10,943 bases of DNA from Antrodiella citrinella. Its lineage: Eukaryota > Basidiomycota > Agaricomycetes > Polyporales > Steccherinaceae. The notes beneath the pieces are model-generated. The model had not been told where the DNA came from, made no database searches, and saw nothing but the letters and a program-made list of their open reading frames with translations. The translations under genes were made by a program, and so were the position numbers. Shown one piece after another: positions 1-6,948 of the stretch. The stretch is from contig SGPM01000587.1 of assembly GCA_004802725.1 (NCBI GenBank), positions 1 to 10,943 on the forward strand. Direction: 5' to 3'. The stretch's first letter is position 1. Every line of letters begins with the position of its first letter.

Positions 1-247
1 GGTATCGGGGTTGGGCGTATAGCTCTCGCGTGGCTCCGGACGATGCGCGGACGGGAGTTCGGGGATTTCGGACCTCGCGGGTGATGCGCGGGTCGATCGT
101 CGGAAGCTTCGGGTGTGAGTACGAGTCGAAGTAGCGGGAGAGAAGCCTTCGGAGGTACTGAAGTAGAGGAGGACGGGTGCTAGGCGGTGCGTAGTAGCGG
201 CACGCGGGTACCAGCAAGAATCGGGGCTCATCACCGGTCACCGGCAT
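1..247 (-). CDS. Hypothetical protein, N-terminal part, runs off left edge
   Basis: I do not recognise this protein. Starting from the ATG at 245-247, the minus strand stays open for 82 codons to the window edge. The peptide begins MPVTGDEPRFLLVPA and continues with a Pro/Arg/Tyr-rich stretch. The stretch is GC-rich, and two of the three plus-strand frames checked are closed within it. No other minus-strand ATG occurs between 248 and about 679, so this is the first ATG after a long ATG-free leader, which supports the start. The same frame is open upstream to a TAG near 356-358, so an acceptor such as the CAG near 310 could instead make this an internal exon. A chance open frame in GC-rich DNA cannot be excluded. 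No domain, signal peptide or membrane segment is visible. Confidence 0.4.
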   Translation of the reverse strand, partial: MPVTGDEPRFLLVPACRYYAPPSTRPPLLQYLRRLLSRYFDSYSHPKLPTIDPRITREVRNPRTPVRASSGATRELYAQPRY

Positions 248-1440
248 TCCTACGGCAACCAGGTCTGAGCTCAAAATATCTGCAAACGGCTGCTCGGCGC
301 TGTATCTATCTGAACGACTCGGAGTAGCGAATAGTGTAGTACGAATGAAATACAACTATCGAGCTCAAGAATAAGGCTTGCGCTACGCCTGTGAGACTCC
401 CTGCTATGAGAGTGTTAGGCACTTGGTTAGTCTCGGTGGCGGCACACTGAAGGTGAAATCCAATGGAAAGGGTTGATGTAAGTGACAGTAGAGGGGAGGA
501 TCTGCAGTAGACTATTGCAAGTATCGAGATGTCGTAGATGGTGTCCGAGAGAATCAGAGTAGCTGGGAGGTAGTGGGAGCTGGGTTGATAGTGTTCTCGG
601 AAAGAAGCCTGCCGGGAGCTGTTGTCCGAAGGAATTCTGAATCCCTGGACCCTAACACAGTTTCTGCTGCCTCCTACTCCATGGCCAAATTTGTTGAACA
701 TGCCGTGCCATTGAGGGGTGTTCCCTCTAGTATGGATGTTGATCGTCTAGGTGCCGCTCCATGTTCAGTTTCAGGTGTAGAGCCCTGCAAGTACTAGTGA
801 TGAGTTGCAAGCTGGTGCAATGCAGTGGAGGGGTGCATTCATGGTGTACATGGGCTGATAAAATGGCATTGATTAGTCGCCTACTTCAATATGAACATGA
901 ACTCACCTGCAGTTGCAATGTTGCATTTTGCCCTTCTGGCCGCGTCAGTGGTGGATGATGAGAAGATTGCGAGATGTTTGTCACGCTCATGCTTCAAGTA
1001 TTGATAATGTACACCTGGTGTATGCCATCCGAGTAAGAAACATGTTCTCGGAAGAGAACTTGCAATGAGTCAGTGTATTGTGGCTGAGACATAATCTACA
1101 GTGTCAAGATACCAATGACATCAGTAGTACATTGCTGTAGAGAGGGCTCGGATGACGTTCACTAGTACTTGCCAGTCACAGGTGATTGGTGGTACTAGTA
1201 GTAATACTTGGTATTATAGACGGTCAGTCGTATCTCGCCCTTGAGCGGTGTTTGAAACTTCGCTCTGCCGTCTACTGCCACGCCGCTTTGCCGTTGTCCC
1301 AATTTGGGGGGGTAGGTCAGGATATCACGCTAATCACTCGTGAGAATCACGTCCGAGATCGAGGGATCTGAGACCTCTTGAGTGGCACAGTCGAACGAAG
1401 ACTACAGCAGCACTCTTTACACCCCAATACAAACGATGAA
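248..1440. other. Gene-poor stretch; probable leader/promoter of the left-edge gene
   Basis: No gene can be supported here. The part from 248 to about 679 lacks any minus-strand ATG and contains pyrimidine-rich minus-strand tracts around 530-600, which is common near fungal transcription starts, so it plausibly holds the promoter and 5' leader of the gene at 1-247. Open frames at 306-701 (minus) and 573-797 (plus) overlap each other, show no family signature and have no convincing splice partners. From 700 to 1370 I see only short open frames. One short inverted repeat at 1161-1199 is listed separately. Confidence 0.35.
1161..1199. repeat. 8-bp inverted repeat with 23-nt spacer
   Basis: The arms ACTAGTAC (1161-1168) and GTACTAGT (1192-1199) are perfect reverse complements separated by 23 nt. 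Pairing does not extend past the arms. It could form a weak hairpin or be a chance match; no gene end lies close enough to call it a terminator. Confidence 0.3.
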
Positions 1441-3629
1441 AGAACAGTACATAAAAAAGTGACCAGGAATCCAAGTCGAACTGTGTGTCAAACATCATCT
1501 GGGCATGTTCCTTCTCTTTACACCGTCCGCCCACCTAATACTACTGGACAGGGACCTGGGATACTTCGCAAATCCCGCATTACCAGCCCAGCTGAAATCA
1601 ATCAGAAAGGCTTCACCGGAACTAGAAAGCATAACGTTGGGGGGCCGGAGGTCACCGAAGACGTACCCCACACCATGCAGCACCGTCAGCGCATGTGTGA
1701 TCCGGGACCAGAGACTCGAAGGCCATTTCAACCGATCCTGCTCGAAAGCTGTAGTCCCCTCGATGTAATCCATCACCACCATCCGCAAGTGGCCAAGGTA
1801 CAGACCGCCCCTCAGATCTTCTGCGTCGTCTGCGTCGTCTGCGGCTGTTTTGCCATCGAGCAAGCCGAAATAGTACAGCTCAGGAGCCAGATATTCAGAG
1901 GCTATAAGCCGGTGTGCAGCGCCCCCGTATCGGTTGATGAACTTTACAACCAGCCTCTTCGGAGGAGACCCGGGCTGAATAGTCTCGGCGAGGAACACCA
2001 TCGACTGCGGTTCCTCCTCGAGAGCGCGTATGAAGCGAAACTTGATAACGCTGCCCTCAGTTGTGGTACAACTGGCCCGATAAGGGAAGTATCGGGAATG
2101 GAGAACCACGTAGCGTGCAACTGGTTGGAGATTCCGATAGTAGTCCTCGAGGAGGTCTATAGAGCAGCGAAGGGCAGTGAACACACAGGCTGATCGGTAA
2201 AAATTGTCTTCCTCGAACATCGTAGTGTCCCCGAAGTGGATCAAGTCAGTCAGATGTTGCACAATGAATAGGTCCATGAACACATCACAGAGGACCGTAA
2301 AAAGCCACCGCCGCCGATGAGGATGAACATCGGATAACAACATTTGTCACGAACAGGTCGCATCTGGTAGAGGCAATTGGGTCAGCACAGACCGACATGC
2401 CATAGAGGTGACATATCTCGATACTCACATCATGTTGTACCCAGAACCTAGAGCCGAATACTGTGCTTCCGTGACTGAGTCGGTGCCACGGATCCCACTC
2501 CAGAGCGGTCAGCCTTGAAACATGACGAGTGGCACGGTGGGGGACTTGATGTTGTCGATCCCTATTCCCGCAAAGACATGCATTCCTTGAGCGTCCTGCC
2601 GCTCTTTGTACAAGATTTCGCGATCAAGGACTGAGCCAAGCTCCTCAGCACCAATCGCAATTCCGCTGGAGTGCAGCGTCAAGAGGTCGGCGACCTACTC
2701 GCATATGGCAGGGTCGGCTTCAAAGGAGCTATGAAAATCATGGGTCGGTTGTATTATCATATGGAGCTTGCAACTGAAGGTGAACACACCTCCGGTATAT
2801 CCAGGATATCCAGGATGAACAACCCTCATAGAGCAAAAGATAATTGACAGCTTATCCATGCACGGCATCGAAGCAAAGGATCTGGTGCCATCCTTGATGA
2901 CTATCGGTCGTCGACAGAGGATTTGAATGATTGAAAGGCAGGATGGAAAATATCGATTGGGGGTGCGATCGGGGCTTCTTGAGGTTTGTCGTAGAAGCTA
3001 TTGAAAATCATTGTGCGAGGGTCGTTTTGCAATTCGGCATATTCTGCGACATTTTCGGGAGCCCCCATCATTCGTGCAATCTTCACAAAGTCCGCGTATC
3101 CTATACCACGGGTTCATCAAAACACAGAAGGAATAGGAAACACAGCACGGTACTTACTGTCGTATTCTGGCGAGTCTTCATCTGCAGCGACAAGAAAATG
3201 CACAGCTTCCTGGTCTAGATTTTCAATCCTATCTAGTTGCGGGCCTAAGGCAAACTTCAGAGATGAAGTTGATTGGCGAAGTTTTGCGATAGTGTCAATG
3301 TTTCCCGCCTTCTTGATCCAAGAAGCATCGACTTCTCGCATTGCGAGCCGATCCTTTGGCTAGTCAAAAGCAAATTGATGAGTGGCGCAAAACGAGAGAT
3401 AGAGAAAGCGCACTGTGTATAAGAAGATAGCTTTTCGACGCGCATGGAAGTTGTACTGATCTAGGAGAGATGTCTTCACATGGTCCTGCAGCCATTGAAT
3501 CGGACTGCGTAATGTGATTTCGTGTTTCGCGATAGGCAATGCACAGAGTGTAAATGATGGATTGTAATCAGCATTGCAGAAGAGGAAGTTGATAGAGACT
3601 GCTTCAGCATGGAAGACGGGGTGGTATGT
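1440..3629 (-). pseudogene. Decayed agaricomycete kinase-like gene (GDLRPPN...IDFSWAG family)
   Basis: Read on the minus strand, coherent pieces follow one another. An N-terminal exon at 3414-3629 holds SPIQWLQDHVKTSL. A 54-nt intron (3360-3413, GTGCGC...TAG, phase 0) leads to the exon at 3158-3359 (MREVDASWIKKAGN). A 57-nt intron (3101-3157, GTAAGT...TAG) leads to the exon at about 2904-3100, which ends near PPIDIFHPAFQSF. A region with FKADRSGVGS and GTDSVTEAQYSALG follows, then a 65-nt GTGAGT...CAG interval (2364-2428), RDKCCYPMFILIGGG, and the kinase lobe. The order resembles agaricomycete kinase-like proteins as I remember them. Breaks: TAG at 2901-2903 with a frame change; TAG at 2695-2697 (could be a splice acceptor); frame changes around 2490-2515; incompatible phase across 2364-2428; frameshift near 2307; frameshift near 1515. 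TGA also precedes the first exon at 3630-3632. Several independent breaks make a pseudogene the best call; a low-quality assembly is the alternative. Confidence 0.7.
1495..2307 (-). other. Kinase-lobe segment of the pseudogene, still open
   Basis: This is the longest uninterrupted piece of the pseudogene, about 270 codons. It starts near RWLFTVLCDVFMDLFIV, since the few residues before that belong to another frame. It contains LVVKFINRYG, whose Lys sits where a kinase ATP-binding lysine is expected. GDLRPPNVML is a catalytic-loop-like motif with D and N in place, lacking the usual HRD His-Arg, and LIDFSWAG occupies the DFG position with FSW instead of FG. A short acidic repeat, ADDADDA, comes from a near-perfect GTCGTCTGC repeat at about 1824-1843. 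After RWADGVK the frame is lost by about one base. The expected continuation, EKEHAQMMFDTQFDLDSW, lies in the next frame at about 1450-1515. Such proteins are usually described as protein-kinase-like; activity here is unknown. Confidence 0.7.
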
Positions 3630-4313
3630 TCACTGCAGCCTAAGCTGAAACTTCAACAACAAGGATAAGGATCACGACTGGGCTGCCGGTGCCACAGTTC
3701 GACTTATACGGATATTGCCGTGTATAAGCGCCTACACATATGATCAAGCCTGCATGGTCGTCCTCGACGCGTCACGGTCTTGTGCTGTGAACTCGCCTGA
3801 GTATGTAACATTGGGAGTAGTCATACCATTCCTACATTAATATTAATATTCTTATACACTGTCACCTTCAAAAATCTTACACCCACTTGCTATGAAGAGT
3901 TCTAGACTCGACTTTTTCTAGTAAGCTTACAGGAACCTTGCCAAGGGGAAAGTTGATATGTTTTTGCCTGATGGAGGGTGGCCGGAGTATAGTGACTTGG
4001 TGAAACAGGAGTCGGGGAGGTGTGACGTGACCGTGTGTACACTCGTCACGGGACTGTGACAAGTCGCGTTTTTGATGTTACGCTGCCACTCCCACAGATC
4101 CCAGTGTGGTGGAGATGATGACTCCGAATCTCTCTTCCTTTGGCACGCGACAAACACGATAATTGCATGATCCGTTATCAAAGGTGAGATAACATAACAT
4201 TACCACCAGTATTGTCCAGGCTGGCATCACTGGCATATAACAGTGCGCTTTCGGAACTTGACCACAACACCCATATAGTACCACCAAAAGTATCAACGCC
4301 GAGCCTCTGCGCA
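3630..4313. other. Intergenic stretch, no gene supported
   Basis: The first exon or exons and the promoter of the minus-strand kinase relic should lie here, because the exon at 3414-3629 contains no usable start Met in frame. I could not identify them with confidence; a short open piece at about 3715-3765 is only a guess. The AT-rich palindrome at 3836-3850 lies in this stretch. Open frames on either strand at 3877-4181 show no family signature. Confidence 0.4.
3836..3850. repeat. AT-only palindromic stretch
   Basis: Fifteen consecutive A/T bases containing the 12-bp perfect palindrome AATATTAATATT at 3839-3850. It lies upstream of the kinase relic on the minus strand and could have been an AT-rich promoter element, or it may simply be low-complexity intergenic DNA. 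Confidence 0.35.
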
Positions 4314-4547
4314 ATGCGATTAAGTCTCCTCCCCCGTTTTGCTGTGGCGTTGTTCCTGTTTTACGTGCAGGTCTCACTCTATTTTACGCGAAAGGAGAGA
4401 AGTTATGCGGGAGTCGTGGGTGGCCGGGCTCGGCAAATACCGTGCGGGGATCGCTCGATATGGAAATTGAGGTCCACATCAGGTAGTCGATCGGAGTCGT
4501 CGTTTCGTTGTTGTGGCGTGTCGACTTGCTCTTCTCCTCCTCCGTAA
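4314..4547 (+). CDS. Possible small secreted cysteine-containing protein (weak)
   Basis: I do not recognise this 77-codon frame. From the ATG at 4314 it begins MRLSLLPRFAVALFLFYV, a short basic start followed by a hydrophobic run to about residue 24 that resembles a signal peptide or an N-terminal anchor. The rest is Arg/Ser-rich with four Cys (residues 44, 66, 67 and 72) and ends in Pro-Pro-Pro before TAA. Fungal small secreted proteins can look like this, but so can chance frames. There is no TATA box, no partner exon and no homologue known to me. An open frame on the opposite strand (4078-4377) overlaps the first part. Confidence 0.2.
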   Translation: MRLSLLPRFAVALFLFYVQVSLYFTRKERSYAGVVGGRARQIPCGDRSIWKLRSTSGSRSESSFRCCGVSTCSSPPP

Positions 4548-5069
4548 AATGGCCAGCAAATTTCGAGCTCGACGTCGTGTCGTACAGCTCGTCATTACGC
4601 TCTTGCTCATGTTCAACAAGTGTCGTTAGGATTTAGGGATACAGTCTCGGTGGAAAGGAAAACCTTGGATGATTGGATTTGGTGGCGTGGTTGACTCACC
4701 CAGGCCAGGTCAGTCCCCTATTCGCACTGATCGGTATGTGTATGACGACTAACTTTGTCTTTAACGAACTCTCTAGAGACTGCTCGACGGGCCTCCTTCT
4801 GGGCTTAGTCTAAGGCCCAGCGACTACGTGACATGATCCGGCTTCTGGCATGGTCGAGCACAAAGGAATCAAACCTCGGCGTCCGACTCCGCTTGAATAG
4901 GTACTCAGAACGTACTCGCATCGCCCGCCAGCCAAGTCACCACCCCTCGCAGCTCGTCCGGTTTTCAGGAAGGCATCATATACCCTCCACCGTACCACGA
5001 ACCCCATTGAGGGTGTCGTAAAGGGCGGCTAGGATGTTTTAAGGGCTGGATGGCATCGAACGAGCTCGG
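4548..5069. other. Intergenic stretch, nothing recognised
   Basis: Only short overlapping open frames occur on both strands (for example 4810-5007 minus and 4833-5021 plus). None has a family signature, splice support or clear regulatory motif. No tRNA-like fold or transposon terminal repeat was noticed by eye. Confidence 0.4.
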
Positions 5070-5368
5070 ATGACCTCGTCAGCTCAAGCGCCGGTCCCGA
5101 GCAGACATCCTGCAATGGGGCTGGCTCTCACCGGCGCTGTCACGATCGTCCTCGAAGGGCTACGGCGTGTATCAGAGCAGGTCACCCCCCGCAGCCTTGC
5201 CAGTGTCAAGGCTTTCGAAGAAGTAGAGTTAGCGATTACACAAGGTGATCGATTGTAATCGTCTTCACGGAAATGTTCATCGAAAGTACAGAATCAAAAG
5301 TACAAACTTTGGTAGCAGTGAACGAAGGAAGGACGAAAAAAGACACTAACGATACAGGGTGGGAATGA
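5070..5368 (+). CDS. Possible two-exon small protein (weak)
   Basis: I do not recognise this product. From the ATG at 5070 the frame reads MTSSAQAPVPSRHPAMG, a hydrophobic stretch ALTGAVTIVLEGL, then an acidic amphipathic segment ending AFEEVELAITQ. A candidate 47-nt intron (5245-5291, GTGATC...CAG) would join this to a Lys/Thr-rich tail ending GWE and TGA at 5366-5368, giving about 83 residues. Without splicing the frame stops at 5258. The composition looks protein-like, but the donor is not strong. The predicted tail overlaps the end of the minus-strand gene at 5346-6040, a convergent arrangement. It may be chance. Confidence 0.25.
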
Positions 5369-6040
5369 ATTCGAAAGGGTAGCACAAGTAGCTTATGTCA
5401 CTGTGCGATTGGAGAGATACAAGTGATTCGTTACCCTCCGAAATATCATAGACAACGAGCACTGGTGGAAGCACCGTATGGATCCACGTCGAGTACCGGA
5501 CGGATAATTCGTTTCCTAGTTTTGCCTGCAACAATATGAGAACAGATGGGCTGAGAATGACACATATTGCTTACGTTTGCGCAAACGTTTCGGTTCCGGC
5601 GCGGGAAGGTGACTGGAGAGGTCCTCTCTCGACGGAATGTCCAGTAACCTCCCACACCCGACGCAATTGCAAAGACCAAATGTGCTACCCAACTCTATCG
5701 CCTTCTCCCAGTAGTCCCTCCGGAGCTGCTCTACTTCAGCATGGTAAAGCCTCTTGCACGGAAGAGGTGCGAGTGTGACCATCTTCGTCTTGTCTCGCTT
5801 AGCGATGGGATACGAGGGTGCAGGATGTTTGTCCATTGCGCGTTCAAAGGTGATAATGGCGGTCATAGAGTCAAGATCGGCCATTGAGGACAGCCCTGCG
5901 AATTGCAGATAAATAGGGAGGACGTGGGACACGGTGATGGGTTGACGCGTTTGAATGAGATGCGAGATCGCTTGTTCTATGGCGGTAGTCATGTCGAACG
6001 AATCGTTGGAGAGTGGCTCGTGGATGCCGTTGATGAACAA
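5346..6040 (-). CDS. Hypothetical protein with basic cluster and CxCxxC motif, two exons
   Basis: I do not recognise the family. Exon 1 (5575-6040) starts MFINGIHEPL and is rich in aliphatic helix-like sequence (AIEQAISHLIQ, ADLDSMTAIITFERAM). It contains LYHAEVEQLRRDYWEKAIEL, then FGLCNCVGCG (residues 121-130, a possible metal-binding Cys cluster), and ends in the basic run PKRLRK, a candidate nuclear signal. A strong donor (GTAAGC at 5574) follows. Acceptor choice decides the end. TAG at 5516 gives exon 2 at 5346-5515 with TWIHTVLPPVLVVYDI and 211 residues in all. CAG at 5526 gives a shorter tail stopping near 5446, about 181 residues. The start is uncertain too: the TATA box at 6062-6069 lies only about 22 nt above this ATG, so translation may begin at Met17 (MTTAIEQ, about 5992). 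The Cys motif faintly recalls the Cys-rich tail of SMYD/SET proteins, but no SET core is visible. Confidence 0.5.
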
Positions 6041-6060
6041 CGTATTGTGCGAGGGATCCC

Positions 6061-6070
6061 GTATATATAC
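6061..6070 (-). promoter_or_regulatory. TATA box of the 5346-6040 gene
   Basis: GTATATATAC contains TATATATA at 6062-6069. It lies in the 103-bp gap between the stop of the upstream minus-strand gene (6144) and the ATG at 6040, so it fits a core promoter for the downstream gene. At the usual 30 bp or so, transcription would start near or inside the first ATG, favouring Met17 as the working start. Confidence 0.5.
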
Positions 6071-6143
6071 GCCTGAAAGGGGAGGCGCTAAGTGAACAAA
6101 GAGATTGTGTGCCTCATGTAGTCAGAGCCACTCTAACAATCTT

Positions 6144-6718
6144 TCATTCAAAGGAAACCTGACGTATTCCACGTTTAGTGAATGTGAAGATGAGTTCCCC
6201 GAAACGTTTGCTTACCACTAGACTGTTCTTTTGACCGTTATTCCATATTCCTGACACCAACTGGGTAATAGTACGATCTGTCAGCTGCTCTGTCGGTCCC
6301 GGGCTGAACTGGAGAAAGCAATACGGCGAGGTGTTGCTAACAAATGCTGCCAAATGCCAAGTGGAGGGCGTGTTCTGCAACGAGGCGTTTTCCCTCTTTA
6401 TTTCGACACAATAATAGTTATCAAAAATATTACGTAAGTTGCTTGAAACGGGATAGATCTGGCCATTTTGGGAACGATCGTTCTTTGCCAGCACCGTCAG
6501 CTTGAGGCAGCCTTTGGCCACGCTGTACTGAAGATCACACGCTGACCGGCCAGAGCAACTCAAACGACGACGTGGTTCAAGCTTCAGATCAGTGTACCAT
6601 AATTTCAGTACCTTTTTCCACCCATACTCGCGACCTGAAGGTGGCCGTGATTCTTAACTCCGGTATGGATCCAAATTACGGTGTAGTGAGCCATCACAAG
6701 TGGAGCAAATGTACTCAT
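6144..6718 (-). CDS. Hypothetical protein, three exons, divergent neighbour of the peptidase
   Basis: I do not recognise the family. The proposed model joins exon 1 (6612-6718, MSTFAPLVMAHYTVIWIHTG...), exon 2 (6216-6558, CSGRSACDLQYSVAKGCLKL through NNGQKNSLV) and exon 3 (6144-6158, VSFE then stop), giving 154 residues. Intron 1 (6559-6611, GTACTG...GAG) is 53 nt, the commonest intron length here. It contains CTGAT and keeps phase, but its acceptor is weak, so exon 1 is the least certain part. Intron 2 (6159-6215, GTAAGC...CAG) is convincing; it is 57 nt, divisible by three and stop-free, so retention would add 19 residues. Exon 2 is polar with alternating hydrophobics (WHLAAFVSNTSPYCFLQFSPGP), suggestive of beta structure. 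No signal peptide or catalytic motif is evident. The sister minus-strand gene begins 103 bp downstream. Confidence 0.45.
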
Positions 6719-6948
6719 TCATTCCTTCAGCAGCGTGTACAAGTGCATATTAAGGACATAAAATTTGCTACCATCCTACCGATCTACAATCGCCATTAGA
6801 TTGCTACTAGCTGCTGCAAGGACCTCGAATTTAGGTTCCGCAGCTATCCAGCCAAGACGCACGGTATGCACGACAATAGATCTACATAACATCGTCTAAT
6901 CATTGTATTGTTCAGATTTTTGTAACTTGTCTAGGGGTCGTTCGAGAA
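6719..6948. promoter_or_regulatory. Divergent promoter interval between 6144-6718 gene and peptidase
   Basis: These 230 bp separate the proposed minus-strand ATG (6718) from the peptidase ATG (6949), so both core promoters and 5' leaders should lie here. No clear TATA box was found for either side. A slightly AT-rich patch lies at about 6745-6766. If exon 1 of the minus-strand gene is wrong, the interval would change. Confidence 0.35.

Noticed and set aside
306..701. 131-codon minus-strand open frame
   Set aside because: Lies in the ATG-free leader upstream of the left-edge gene, shows no domain, and ends without a convincing link to the frame at 1-247.
573..797. 74-codon plus-strand open frame
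   Set aside because: Overlaps the antisense frame above, with no family resemblance or supported exon partner.
1491..1513. GTAAAG...CAG as a 23-nt intron that would rescue the kinase frame
   Set aside because: Far shorter than the 47-61 nt introns of the peptidase gene; a one-base loss is simpler.
1378..2193. 271-codon plus-strand open frame opposite the kinase lobe
   Set aside because: It mirrors the minus-strand kinase frame, has no family signature, and its peptide composition (His/Thr/Pro/Arg-rich) looks like an antisense shadow of the conserved kinase codons.
2790..2820. Two tandem ATATCCAGG units
   Set aside because: Just two 9-bp copies inside the decayed gene; no sign of a satellite or functional repeat.
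4620..4645. TTAGG/TTTAGGG-like bases resembling a telomere remnant
   Set aside because: Only two imperfect units, well within chance.
5575..5750. SMYD/SET-like Cys tail in the 5346-6040 gene
   Set aside because: Only the CxCxxC spacing is reminiscent; no SET core motifs are present, so no function was assigned.
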